Part shown: piece by piece, positions 44,857 to 57,514 of the stretch
Numbering within the stretch: the first letter of the stretch is position 1
Layout: the number at the start of each line of letters is the position of its first letter
Origin: Cryptomeria japonica
Taxonomy: Eukaryota > Streptophyta > Pinopsida > Cupressales > Cupressaceae
Length of the DNA: 64,000 nt
Direction of reading: 5' to 3'
Assembly: GCF_030272615.1 (NCBI RefSeq)
Contig: NC_081409.1
Location: 651,344,468 to 651,408,467 of the forward strand
Translations under genes and position numbers: made by a program
The notes under the pieces: generated by a model
Told to the model about the DNA's origin: nothing
Seen by the model: only the letters and a program-made list of their open reading frames with translations
The model's database searches: none

Positions 44857-45955
44857 TGTTGGCAATATGTAGGAATTGATTATGTGTTGCATTGATGTTT
44901 TGTCATTGATGTCAACACTAGCTGTTATGATTGGTTACCGCCAGAAAGGTTTGCTTACCGGTAGAAGAACTTGTGGTACTGGTAAGGGTTTAAGGTTTTA
45001 CCAGCAAAGCTTTTTCTGAGAATCTTTGACAGGATGCATAAGTGGTGTTGGTGCGGTTTCTAGATGGAACTCAGGATGCAAAAGGTGATCCTTGATCGTG
45101 GCTCGACTGATTGGAGACATCGCTTTGGTGTGGTGGACCCAGATTAGGTATGGTACCTATCTAGGATGGACTGGTATCATGTTAACGTGTTCTCTACGCG
45201 TTACTGGGATGTTTTATGGATTGGTTAATATTGTTTTGGTCTAAAGCTGACATGGCATATCATTGTAATATGGATGTATGTAATGATCTTATTGTAATAT
45301 CTTTTAGGTGGCCGACCTAATTGGTTTAGGCCTTAAGGTTTGTATAAATTGATGTAAGATCTTATTGTAGATCGTGGTGAAAAATGTTCGTGGTCATCGA
45401 ATGAAATATCATATGCGAAAGAGATTTGGTCGATCATAGGTGATCGAATTGGGTTTAAGTAAGAGGTCAAAGGCCTCTGATATTGAGTTTAACCGGAACT
45501 GTAATCAGGCATGGTAGATGCTATCTCTGGCAGTTCATTCTTCTGGATTGTTGTCCAATTATATTGAGGTGGTTATAACCTCTCTGTAGTCAGTGAGACT
45601 CCTTTGTAATGAGCAGTATGCTCTAGGCAGTGTGTCTTCCTGCATGTGTAGGCCCCTTATTGTATCACACACTTTCTGCAGAAGTATCATCTGACTGTGG
45701 GTAGGCTTCCCATCGTGGTTTTTCCCTTTATCGGGTTTTCCATGTACAAATCATGGTGTTGTGTGGTATGGTTGCATTGTGTTAATTCTCTGTTTCATTC
45801 TTAAGTTTTATTGCTTATTGGTATTTGTTTCTGCTATTTTGGTATTCAATGTTTATGTGCTCCGGTTAAAGGTTATAAAGATGTTTGATTAATATAATCT
45901 ATTGACAACTGATTCACCCCCCCTCATTCTCAGTTGTCTACCAATTATCCTAACA
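44857..45955 (+). repeat. copia D2 3' LTR
   Basis: 1,099 bp, TGTTGGCAATATGT...TTATCCTAACA. It has the same TATA-like box, hairpins (45358-45373 with loop TATTGT; 45430-45447), CCGTGG-type box (changed to CATCGTGG near 45710) and CACCCCCCCTC tract as the 5' LTR. Confidence 0.92.
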
Positions 45956-46512
45956 CTCTCTAGATTCATGCAATGACTTAAAGAAATTCATTGCTTAGCA
46001 ACCAATCAAGATCTTCGATATTTATAAGACACTCAAATCTATGGGCTAAAAAACACCAAGAGAATGCACTTTTCTTTGGTTGGATATTTTAGATTCAAAC
46101 TATAAGTGATGGAAAATGCACATCTGGTTTCTTAATACATCTTGAGTCTTTAGTCATTTCTTAGAAAACTAAGAAGCAACTATTACCAGCCATATCTTTT
46201 GCAGAAGCTGAAAATATGGTAGCCCTTGAGGCAACTTGGGATATCTTATGACTTCGAAGAATTCGTCCACACCACTCTTTGTTTACAATCGATCTGCAAT
46301 GAAAATAGCCAAAATCCAATTTGTCATGATCGAACCAAACACATTAACACTAACACAAAGTTAATATAATTCGACATCATTTGGAAGACGTGTGTACATC
46401 TCAAATATTGTCCCTCTCCAGACCAGCCTGTAGATATTCTTACCAAACACTTGGACGAGAGAAGTTTGAGAAATTCCAAGGAACGCTTGGTTTCATCCCT
46501 TCAGATTAAGGG
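45956..46512 (+). pseudogene. copia B right part: RNase H and 3' end
   Basis: Begins LSRFMQ in the frame left at 39148, then LKEIHCLATNQDLRYL with stops, FSLVGYF, and in a shifted frame AISFAEAENMVALEATWDIL (the AEAE motif of copia RNase H with its catalytic glutamate kept). It ends with CHDRTKHIN and VDILTKHLDERSL. A purine tract AGATTAAGGGAGGGAT (46503-46518) follows as a likely polypurine tract. This part closes the split copia B element. Confidence 0.8.
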
Positions 46513-47690
46513 AGGGATTTTACAATATTAATCATGGGACTAATTGTGTTTTATTTATTTTTTATATTTTATTGTTTTTTTAATGATAGTGTTGTGTGAG
46601 AACAATTTTCCATTGAGGAAGTTCTGTTCAGACAGTTTAACCATCTTTTATTTGTTTTAAAAATATATTCCCATCGCGAATCAAATAAGACAGCTTTTGA
46701 ATATCCATTCTATGTTGTAAATCCTGGCCTGACATTCACCTATGGAGAATTTTTGAGTGAGAAGAATGCTTGAGACTTACGAGTTTCTTTTATGGAGAAG
46801 TTTAATTGCAGACTGTAGAATAGTGTTGAAAGCTTATATGATAAAATACAGTTGAAGTTACAGTTTGCAGTATGGCCTGGATATCTCCTGGACCTTGGTG
46901 AAGCCATGGTAGCAATCAAAGAATTTTTTATTAAATTATAGTTACTGCATCTTGTGTAGAGTACATTGTTCGAGTATGTGTAATAATGCTAGAGCATTTG
47001 AGGTGTTCTATGACGACGAGCGGAATGAAAGGGTAATCTCATAAGATTGTTGTCTATGCTAGTGCAAACCACGGGAATAATCTTGATGGTACTATAGAAA
47101 TATAACTTTTATCATTCCTCCATTCAGTGGGTGTATGGTCACAATTGATGACTTGGTCAATTATGGGAGTATCTAGACTGATGAGTAGTCCATCCATGTG
47201 AAGGTTCCTGTTGAGAGTGACATGGTAGGTACGAAATTATGACAAGGTCCTAGTTTAATGATTTTATAATTGATGTTTCTAATAGTCGGTTGGCATTCTA
47301 AGGAAACAAACCGGTCTATATGTAGTCTATGGCATGGTAAGGAAGATGATGATGTTGTGATCGAGAAGTGTGTAGAAACTATTAACTGTGAGACCAAATA
47401 TTGAGGGAGACAGACTAAGGAGGTTGTATTGTATTTATATTCGTAGATTTAATATAATTATTTGCATCCTTTTGCTATTTAGTTTTTTTAAAAGTCTATC
47501 CCTTGTTAAACTTAACGTCTCATATGTTCTTTTCTAATATTTTTGCTAATTAAATTTAAGGAAATAACATCTGTAATTTGATCACATAATCTTAACTTTG
47601 AGGGCAATTAAACCATTGATATTGTGGATTATTTTCCTATCATTTATCAGAGATCTAAATGCATCCTCACACTCACAAGTTGATGCGGAG
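46513..47690. other. Probable copia B 3' LTR start and unassigned sequence
   Basis: Sequence after the purine tract (TTTTACAATATTAATCATGG) should be the copia B 3' LTR, but no second copy was found to fix its length. 46740-47690 holds no recognisable gene. Confidence 0.4.
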
Positions 47691-48200
47691 CATTTAATCT
47701 AACAGCCCACCCACGTTGAGTTGGTTGGGTGACTGTCCAGTCCTTTTAGGATCTCTTTACTACAGTTTTAGACATTTGTTCAGTTGTTTGTTTTGACTGG
47801 CTTCCTAGTATTTGCTATTGTTAGCTTTTAGTTGAGTTTGTGTCCTTTAATGAGCTGGGGAGTTATGGGGAGTCTATATAGGATTAGGAAAGTTAGTGAG
47901 AGGAGAAATAAGTGGTAGAAAGCTTCTAAGGGTTTTTAGAGAAAGAGATGAACTTGATATGGAGACAGCAGTCTTCATTATTCACTGCTCTGTTTTACTT
48001 TCTGTTTATGGAAATATAATAACAGAAGTCTACTTGTTATATTTCTGGATACCTTTTTATTACTCCTGTTTGTACCTGTGCTGTAGGATAATTGTTTTAT
48101 TTGATTTGAACAGGTTAGACAACAGGGTACTGTTGTGGAGTAAGTTTTGCAGGTCTAGACACTGCTGCATCATAAGTTGATAACTGCAATATGTGTAAGG
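47691..48200 (+). other. Promoter-like segment, possibly a solo LTR end
   Basis: A TATA-like GTCTATATAGGATTAG (about 47873-47888) is followed by a purine-rich leader (TAGTGAGAGGAGAAATAAG) and an ATG frame of 94 codons starting 47896 without recognisable domain. The arrangement resembles the U3-R junction of an LTR, but ends and partner were not found. Confidence 0.3.
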
Positions 48201-48819
48201 CTCAAGGAAACATTGCTAAGCTTAGAATCTATAAATTATCCTTCTTGCTTTGATATGGATTCCTTGGTGGGAACACTTAAGGAACATAATTGTTGTTATT
48301 AGAATCTTAATTCGAGGCCTAGAGAATTACCTTACCAAAAGAAGTTTGTTGGTCGACAGTGTTGTTGAACTTCCCTGACTTCGAAAATGGTGGATTGGTT
48401 TCTTAAATTAAATATTCAATTATTTATGACACTTTTCCTTATTTTATTTGTTTTTTTAATATTTATCTGTTTAGATTTTTATCCTCTTAAAACTTTCAAG
48501 CTGATTTTTATTATTAGCTTTTTTCGTTTGCTGTCTGCAACTTAGATTGTATCATTATGGATTAGACGATGCTGGTGGTTTTCGACATTGACCTAAGGAT
48601 TGCTATAATAAATATTTATGGGGTTTAGCAATCTCTGAAATTAATCCTGTACTTAATCTCTTTTTAGCTTTTTTTGATTTCTTTTAGCATGTTTCGCATT
48701 TTAAATTGGAATTGCTATAAACTGCATAAACAGAGTTGCCTTAAATTGCTCATTACACCTGTAGTGACCCTATTCTGATAATGGCTGATGATTGACTGTA
48801 ACGCAGGAAAAGTTATTGA
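48201..48819. other. No gene seen
   Basis: AT-rich sequence without coding signal or repeats that I can identify. Confidence 0.5.
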
Positions 48820-49645
48820 GACTGGAAAAAGCTGAGCTGGATTAAAAGGTAACAAACTGTTCTATACTTCTCCTCACTGCCATTATAATGTTTCTTTCGC
48901 TTTTGACTAGAATGGAATTCTAAATATGATGCAGATTGGTAGAAATCACAAAGTATGCCACCTTAATATTGAGATGATGGAGGAAGTCAACGATAAATTG
49001 GAATCGGACGCTGTAACTCTACAATATCTGCCTCAAACTAATCTTTATCTCACGTAATTTTTATGATGATAATTTCTGCTAACTGATTCTTCTTAATCTC
49101 AAAAGATTGGCATGAACTCAAAGGCGTTTCTATGGTCCATGATATTCTCTGTAACTCATTTCAGTCGCTGTGAAGTTCAATTCTGTTCAACAAGATTTTT
49201 TACAGCTACGTTGTTTCTTAGGAAATCCAAATATTCCATTAAAATTATTAGACTTCAAATCTCTTTGTTTGGTGTCTATGCTCTGATTTCAGCTTCTGAT
49301 TGTTTTTAAACAGTAATTTTATGAAATTGAAAGGAAATCCAGAGTAAATTTCAGATAACAGACTGGAAAAGGCTTAATCTGAAAAAGAAAGATGCAGACT
49401 GTCTTAACCTTTTTTCTTATTGCCATCATAATGTTTCGTTTTCTTTTGACCAGAAAGGAATTGTAAACATGATACAGATTGGTACAAGTCACGAGGCATA
49501 CTACCCTAATATTGACTTCATCGAAGAAGTCAACGATTACCTGAATACAGATGCTGCAATCAACAAGATCTATCTCAAACTAAACTTAATCTCACATGAT
49601 TTCATGCTGATAATTTCTGCTAACTGCTTCTTCTTTATCTCAAAA
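48820..49645 (+). repeat. Duplicated exon-like unit, spacing about 530 bp
   Basis: Copy 1 (about 48870-49100) and copy 2 (about 49415-49645) share a pyrimidine-rich TTTTGACYAGA lead, then a reading frame. Copy 1 reads NMMQIGRNHKVCHLNIEMM and EEVNDKLESDA; copy 2 reads NMIQIGTSHEAYYPNIDFI and EEVNDYLNTDA. The protein-level pattern is retained while silent and other changes accumulate, and both have a plausible acceptor AG just upstream. The family is unknown. It may be duplicated exons of a decayed gene. Confidence 0.6.
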
Positions 49646-49779
49646 CATCATTTTTAATGAAGAGATCGTGTGTGCAGCCTGGCATTATATGTGTTAATGC
49701 ATGGTAGCTTATGCAAGATAAGATATTTCTAACCCTCCTTGTTCTGTTATTTACATGCTTCATGTCTAAACTTATATTG

Positions 49780-50290
49780 CATATGATTATCGGATTTTAC
49801 AAACATTGCTTAGCATATTAAATGCTATAAGTTATCGGGTTATTAGCCGATACATACTTGCTATCGGGTGCACAACTATTGGCACCGATCCACATCTGTT
49901 ATCGGGCTTAATCATCGGGCATATTTGTTATCGGGCTTAATACATACACAGCTTCATTTGGAATTAAACAGTGGTTAACAACTGCACCGGTTGGATTACA
50001 TACATCGTGCATTTTGAATCATTGGTGTTTACATGAACCGATTCATTATCTTGATCAATCATTATATTATATTACAATATGCTATCGAGGTTTTGAACCG
50101 ATAAACAGCCTTGTGTTAATGGTATAATTACAAAGGCACCGATCAATGGGTGCATTGATCGGTCATGCCTAAAAGGCATGACCGGTCAATACACCAATTG
50201 ACCGGTTGCCTAAATGATATATATACCAATTGAATTCATTTGGAGGAGACATAGAAAACATAAAATGATCTCTCTCTTTCAGACCTGCAG
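49780..50290 (+). other. ATCGG-rich, palindrome-rich LTR-like region
   Basis: About ten ATCGGG/ACCGAT words occur between 49790 and 50170. Dyads: CCGATCAATGGGTGCATTGATCGG (arms ccgatcaat/attgatcgg), CATGCCTAAAAGGCATG, and ACCGGTCAATACACCAATTGACCGGT (arms accggtcaat/attgaccggt). A TATATATACC box follows at about 50217-50226. This resembles an LTR promoter region, but no second copy defines its ends. Confidence 0.45.
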
Positions 50291-51370
50291 ATAAAATCAG
50301 AATTATTAGACATCAACATAATTCCTCATATACATTTATAGCATAAATAGTTCATAACTTGTTCTTTAATTGAAATTGAAATAACTTTACAATATGGTCC
50401 AAGAGATTTTCTGTACCTCATTTAAGGCTAATGTAAAGGATGTTTACCATAACTAATGGGGCGTTTCCTCACTGGGGTTTCCAAATCAACAAAATGCTAA
50501 GATCTAAAAGATAACCAAACTTTATTCTCAATCTCAATACTGGATTTGGTCAATTAACAGGAAATAAACAATTTGTCTTTCACTTCAGGCTTTGTAGGAC
50601 CTAGGCAGGTGGACCTCTCAGCAACACCTAAGGATTAAATCATGCATTCAATTGGGCATTGCATAACAGATTTTGTTCTTTCCAAAATATGTCAAAATAC
50701 ATGAATTTCACTCAGAATTGGCTCAGATCTTGGACAAACTTCATTGATTAGCATGGAGAACAAACAATTACTAATAATTTATAATAAAACAAGAAAGAGC
50801 AGGGAAAAGAAAGATGATTTTGAAAAGATTGATTGTTTATGAACCAGATCTGAAAAATATCACAGATCGGTGCCTAGCTATTGGGCATAGAGTCATATCT
50901 AAGATCATGAGTACAAAATTGAACAATAGACATTTAGAAATCAGTAGCCTTTTCACACTAATGCCTGACATTACTGAAGCCTCTCATATCATTGCATGAT
51001 CATACTTTATAAATCCATGTCATTCTTTCAAACCCACAATAACCCGCATACAGATTTTAATTATTCCTTGAAGAAGCCCATACACAAATAAACAATTGTA
51101 AAAAGATTACAATGACAAATCAAAACATCCTTAATGTCCCTGACTCATGTGTAATTTGAAAGCACAAGATGGAGACAATTTCTGCAATATTCCTTCAATA
51201 TGTTCAAACTAACTCATGCTATTGTAAAATTCACACACTCATTTTCTACAGACCAAATTCCAGCCTTAAGTTGTACATTTTTCTATTCTATTCTCCAAAT
51301 CTGAACTCCAGAACCCTCTACAATCAAAAGGAAAAGAGAATATAGAAGAGAAGTTCCCAGCATAGCACTG
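50291..51370. other. No gene seen
   Basis: AT-rich, short ORFs without domains. No repeats of note. Confidence 0.5.
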
Positions 51371-51674
51371 TAGTTGACAGCTGTCCGGTAGGCACCTGGC
51401 ACTTTGAAAAAGCTCCAGCATTCCCTCCTTTATTCCTTCCTTTAATTTGCAACTGAAAATACATTAGTGTGCACATGATATATTGCCTCATTCCCCTTCA
51501 ATTCTGCCGCTTCCTGTGAAAATAGTTGACAGCTGTCCGGTAGGCACCTGGCACTTTGAAAAAGCTCCAGCATTCCCTCCTTTATTCCTTCCTTTAATTT
51601 GCAACTGAAAATACATTAGTGTGCACATGATATATTGCCTCATTCCCCTTCAATTCTGCCGCTTCCTGTGAAAA
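51371..51674. repeat. Exact 152-bp tandem duplication
   Basis: 51371-51522 and 51523-51674 are identical by eye over all 152 bases (unit starts TAGTTGACAGCTGTCCGG and ends CGCTTCCTGTGAAAA). The absence of differences means a very recent event, in contrast to the decayed surroundings, or an assembly duplication. Confidence 0.95.
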
Positions 51675-53090
51675 TATTATTTTAGTGGAAAAACATTTGC
51701 CTTGCTGCACTTTATTCTCTGAGTAAAATAAACCCCCTTTGGATAAATGCCACTTCCCATGTATCCTTTGTTTGCAAATAATTTTGTCTTTTATGCTTTT
51801 AAATTTTTCACATAATGAAAAATAATTTTGGGCACATATTAATCCGTTGCCAAAGTAAAAAATAATTCAGCAATTGCACTTCACTTTTGGTATATCTCCT
51901 TTACTACTAAGTGAAAAGGAATCACTTTCAGGTGAAAATAAATTTTGACTACAACACTTTACTACATAATAATCAGCTTCCTTTGTGCAACAATACTTCT
52001 TCTGAGCGAAAATACCTCCCTTGTTACTGTAGTCTGCCTTAATTTTACTTAACCCCTTCATTTGTATGGAAATCACCATTTACTTGTATTGGCAACATCT
52101 GAATTATTTCATTAAAAGGCTCCAAGTACTGCCCACATTGCACTAATCATTCTCGTGAAAATGAAATCCATTTGCTGGTAAATAGATTTATCTTCAGCAC
52201 TTGTTCTCACATAAAAGTATTTGTAACAAATATTTTTGAACAACATTATGCCTTCTGTTCAAATAATACTTCATGATTGGTGGAAATATTTTGCCCACTA
52301 TTAATTCTTGCCTTTATGACCTGAGTGAAAGCTTATGTTCTGCAATTGCATTTTTACCTTGGATAGAAGTCATCACTTCATAAATACAATCCCCTTTCTT
52401 TACATCATGATTCACTTAATCAAAACACTGTGTAGCATGATTAACTCATTTCCTGTAGAAGTAATTCCTCTTTGGCTCTCATTTGCAAACTCTTTTGTGA
52501 AATCAACACATCCTCCAATCTTCATGTGGTATCTTTACTGCATACTTTGCCCTTTCAGCACAAAATCTTTACTATGTAAATGTTTTTAGCACTGAAACCA
52601 CAAAGTATTTCCAACACAACGAAAATTTATTCAGCAGCAACACTTCTTTACTATAGCTAAGAAAAGATCTGGAGCCCACTCTCATTCTCCATTGTGCAAC
52701 CAACAATGTGTTTGTGCAATTTTTATGTTTCAAAATTTAACTTGGGGTATATACTGTGCCGACCACAACTCATCATTTCAACTAATTACAAATCTATGAT
52801 TATACTCTGTGCCAAAAACAATAAGAAATCTGCAAATCATCAAGCAGAATATCTATCCACAGTAATCGTTTTACATTTGTTATTCTCCATTGGACTATGT
52901 AATGTCTCCAATCATGAAGAAAGCTCAGAAGTTGTCATCTCTGATGAAAGTGATTGGCAGCAACTCATTTATCAGCATGGGAAATATACAGTGATTTATC
53001 CCTTGAAACTCCTTATGGCTATTGTGGAAGAAGAAGAACAATATCAAAACCTTAAATATGCTCCTTCCTCTAAATAATTTGTTTTCCCCT
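51675..53090. other. No recognised gene; one open frame
   Basis: AT-rich with recurring GTGAAAA words. A 127-codon frame at 52694-53077 ends in an acidic part (SSEVVISDESDWQQLIYQHG, VEEEEQYQNLKY) that could be a gene fragment. No family is recognised and a start is not supported. Confidence 0.35.
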
Positions 53091-55640
53091 TTGGGCTGCT
53101 CACGGGTATGCGTATGCGGGTAGAGGAAGCCTTCCAGTCGACAAATTGAAAAAATAAAGTTTGTAGTGTAAATTTTACAAGCTTTAATATGTTAAACATT
53201 TGAGACCATGATAGATGTCTCCTACTTGTATTTTAAAACATTTAAAAATCCTTTAAAATCTGCACATTAAAACATTAAAAAAATTGCATTTTCCAATTTC
53301 GCCTATTGTTTCATTGTGGGATAACAGACAGATTTGGAATTTGACGAAATCAAAACTGAAGACTTCCGAGACCATACCAAAACCCGTGACATTCTTCATT
53401 TTTTGAATTTTGCAACTTTTTCGGGATGCTAAATTTAGCTCGGAGCCTCTATAAACTGCCCTAAAAATGTGATCAAATGACCCCATGAGGCCATGTCAAC
53501 TGAGTGAGATGTAGTTTGATATATTGTGTATTACTTTGCAAAACGGATTCGCTTAACTCGTTTTGGGTTGCAAGGTTTTAATCGCCAAAGATGACAACTT
53601 GGTTGTTTCTGCAATGTAACTTGCTCAATCCCTTTCAAACCCTCTTTCAAACCTATTTTGAAAAAAATATCAAATAACATTGTGAATGTTTGGGATCCTG
53701 CATACGAGCTCATTTGGCTACAAGGAATAATAGGAACCACTTGTCTTGATGAAACAAGCATTTGGGTGCAAGTTATCAATGCTTGAAGTGAGCACTGCTG
53801 AAAAGTATTTCATTATACAAAGTGCAAAAATTGACAAATTGCAAATGATTTATGCCTAAAAAATATGTCAAACGGGATCATGGGGATTTGATAACGAACA
53901 AGGGGGCATAAAAAATTGCAGAGAACATAGGTGGACAAGTGGTTTGTCATGACAATCAACTGAGTGCAAGATGCAAGCCTCCAAAGTAGGCTACTCAGGC
54001 TTTTCTAGAAATGCACACACTAAACTTTCATGGACCCTTCAAACTAAGTATTTAAAAAATGCATTCAATCTTATTGTGAGATGCTGGAACATGATCAATG
54101 TGCTTATTGATAAGTGCTCAATACTTTCCCCAAGACATTTTGCATGATAATCAATGTGCTCCAAAATATTAGCCTTCGAAGTGGGCTACTTGGGCAAGCT
54201 TCTTCAGTTGCATTTTTGAGTGCTACAAGTAAGTTTCTTAACATGGGACCTCAAAATTTAGAAAATTTTGGAGGTCCTAACAGTGGCTCTTGTTCGGGAT
54301 GTATGCCCCCTGTGGGCATAGCAAGAATCTAGGTCTCTGGTAGAAGCAGACCATGCGCATATTCTATTGGCTTCTCAAACAATGTATGTTTCGTTCTGGA
54401 AATTTGATATCAATGTTCAATGGATGGCCTTGGGCTACCAAATATGTAAAACCAAAATTTACCTCTGTGAAATATATGATTTTCATCATATAACAATATG
54501 ACTAATTTGAGAATGTCATTTACTTTATTTGTTCATACACATTACGGGTGGCTGCAAGAAGTTGAGTCCCACTTTTGGGCAAAAAGTGGAAGTGTTTTTT
54601 TTGTTTTTCAAATTTTTCTGTTGATTGATGTCAAAATTTGACGTACTTAGAGATTGAATCTTAAAAAACTTCAGTAATAGAAAATGTAGTGCTCAGAGTC
54701 TTCTTTTCAAATATGTAATTTATTTCAATACCCAGATAGTAGAAATCACTTTTAGTAAGCATGTTTAAAAATCATTGTTTCAAAATGCCTGTTTCAGGAC
54801 CATACCACGTGTACGACCACCATTTTTTGATGCAAATAAATGAAATTTAGCAAATCTTTTTGGGAAACGATACCTAAGACACCAAATATTGATATAATAT
54901 TTTTTATTGGATATATATTTTTTTATTAATTTTTAATTGATAATAAAGTACATTTTCAAAATATCAGATGTACGACCACCATAATTTGATGAAAATTTCA
55001 TATTTTTAAATTTTTTTTCAATCTTCAAAAGAATTGTATGTAGATTGATGTCATATAAATTATTTTTCTAAAAATCTGAAAACAAAAAAGTTATTAAAGT
55101 TTTACTGAACCTCAGTATTTTAGGTTTAAGTACCGCTCTTGATTAATAAATAATGCAAAAATAGTAAAAATAATCTTTTCACTATGAAATTTACATTTTT
55201 AAAATCAAGACACTGAGAACTGTAATGGGTTTTCGTTTCATCAAAAAAATCAATCAAGGACTTTAAAAAAAAATAGGCCAAGGCAGAAATTTGATATTCT
55301 TTTGCTTTAGCCATTTTTTGGAGGTCCAAGCATAGGCTTGGTCTCACCAAGCCTAACCTGAAGCCAAAACCAAGGCAAAGGGTTGTTTCCCGCTCCACCT
55401 TTTATGAAACGAGCGCCTGTTATTTGAAATTCAAAAAACCGTTTTTCAGAAACGTGTACCCGATTTGAAAACGAACACCCATTTCATGCAAATAACGTGC
55501 ACTTGTTTCTTAAAAGATTCGTTGGGCAAAAACCTGGCCTATAAGGACAAATTTCAATGATTGAATGATTATTCAATCATTATCCAATAGGTTTGATTTG
55601 CAGAGAGTATTTTGTTAAATAATTCTCTTTTCTTGTCTTG
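53091..55640. other. No gene seen; one short direct repeat
   Basis: GTACGACCACCAT followed by TTTGATG occurs at about 54811 and 54970 (spacing about 159 bp). Otherwise no coding signal. 55390-55540 contains words such as GATTTGAAAACGAACACCC that recall 59750-59800. Confidence 0.5.
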
Positions 55641-56378
55641 TTATCGATTTGACAAGGAGATCCATTAGAATTCAAATTTTTGTGCAGCCATGGGATCAAA
55701 TCAGCACAGAAGAGAACATTGAAGACACCATAAATTTTGAAGAAGGAAACACAATAGAACCAAATTTAGGTGCATCCTCTAATCCATTATTGGATTCAGG
55801 TATGTTTTCACAGCCCCATGTTTATTCTCATGAACAAATTGGTGATTTAGTAGAAGCAGGTTACTCATTAAATCAAACCCTAAATGAAAATAAAACTCAA
55901 ATTGAAACCAAAATTGAAACCCTGATTGAAATTGAAAATCAACTGACAATTGAAATCAATAATGTGGATGTAAACATGGAAACACCAATTGAAAAAGAAA
56001 CATGTTTGAATGATATTGAAATGAATGAATATTTTCAAATTAAAAGTGATGTGCTAGACAATCTTCTTGGCTTGGTTTCATGGAGACAGATTAGGACACA
56101 TGCAAATAGATTGTTTAGACAATTTTTTTATAATAAGAAATTTGGGTTTCCATGTCAATTAATGTTTCAACTAATTAAAATGACAAATACGAAAAGTGAT
56201 GAAGAAGCTAGGGTTTTATGTCAAACCTAAGAAGAAGGATGGGTCTTTAAAACAAGTTGTATCGATTGTCGCTAGCACCTTTGATACAATCGAAAAGAAA
56301 AGTCGTTCTAAAGATAGGAATGCGGCACGACGAGCAATAAAAACAATTTTAGTAAGCAAAACAACTTTTGATAAATAA
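55641..56378 (+). pseudogene. Unrecognised ORF in two overlapping frames
   Basis: Open from 55649 to 56230 (193 codons). A good acceptor TTTTTGTGCAG lies at 55677-55687, so a coding exon may start there. The protein is acidic and rich in N, T, I and E, with a repeat-like NKTQIETKIETLIEIENQ, then a more globular end (DNLLGLVSWRQIRTHANRLF, KKFGFPCQLMFQLIK). A second frame from about 56196 continues with KKLGFYVKPKKKDGSLKQVV and KSRSKDRNAARRAIKTILVS to a stop at 56376. The overlap near 56190 implies one frameshift. I do not recognise the family. It may be a lineage-specific gene or a transposon protein. Confidence 0.5.
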
Positions 56379-56941
56379 ATGATGACTAGCATAAGTGGAT
56401 ATCCTAATATTCATCGTAAAAAAATGTCAAAAGTTGTAAAGAGAAGAGTTAACTTTGAAAGTGATCTGGCAAACAACGAGAGAGAGTGAGAGTAGATAAT
56501 AAGAGAAAGTGAGTGAGATTGAGCAAGATAGAGAGAGTGAGTGAGTGAGAGAGACATATATAGAGAGAAATTTAAACATTTAAACATCTAACTATACATG
56601 TATAACATTTAAATATATGTAGCATTGGGGTGAAAATGGGTTTAAGGAATCTTACGTCATAAAAAGTCCTACTAAGAGGTCTTAGGTATCTTATCTTAAA
56701 AGGTCCTAGGTTATACTAAGGGGTCCTAGGATATCATTTTAACTTCTAACTATACATGTTTAACATTTATACATAACATTAGAAACATATAGAACGTAAC
56801 ATTTCAACATATCAAAAAGAAATTTAAACATTTAAACATCTAACTATACACATGTATATACAAACATGAAAATTTACAATAACATTTAGAAATATAAATT
56901 TAAACATTCAAACTTTTATACACGATTAAAATAAAGAGAGT

Positions 56942-57032
<91 letters not shown>

Positions 57033-57514
57033 GTAATGAGAGAGAGTGAGCGAGATAGAGAGAGTGTGTGTGAGAGAGAAATTTAAACATCTAACTATAC
57101 ACGTGTAACATTTAAATATATGTAGCATTGGGGTGAAAATGGGTTTAAGGAATCTTATGTCATAAAAGGTCCTACTAAGAGGTCCTAGGTATCTTAAAAG
57201 GTCCTAGGTTATAGTAAGGGGTCCTAGGATATCATTTTAACTTCTAACTATACATGTTTAACATTTATACATAACATTAGAAACATATAGAATGTAACAT
57301 TTCAACATATCAAAAAGAAATTTAAACATTTAAACATCTAAATATACACATGTATAACATTTAAATATTTGTAACATTGGGGTGAAAATGGGTCTAAGGA
57401 TGTAGTAGGATGTATTAAAGGGTTCTCGATTTCTTACATGGTCAAAAGATGTCCTAGGATGTATTAAGACATCCTATAATGTCTTAAGAGGTCCCAGGAT
57501 ATTCTAAGGGCTCC

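Larger units (their letters stand above)
39149..45955 (+). mobile_element. copia D2, full-length LTR retrotransposon
   Basis: 6.8-kb Ty1/copia element with two LTRs (39149-40269 and 44857-45955), PBS, gag, pol and polypurine tract in order. The sequence from PBS to pol end is close to D1, so the two are one family. LTRs show about 30 substitutions plus several small indels in their first 400 bp by eye, an old insertion. Flanking 5-mers ttctt (39144-39148) and ctctc (45956-45960) differ by two transitions, a weak target duplication, but removal restores the copia B frame. Coding frames are broken by stops and shifts. Confidence 0.9.

Noticed and set aside
53253-53779. Minus-strand frames of 77-82 codons
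   Set aside because: No recognisable domain, no supporting signals, AT-rich context.
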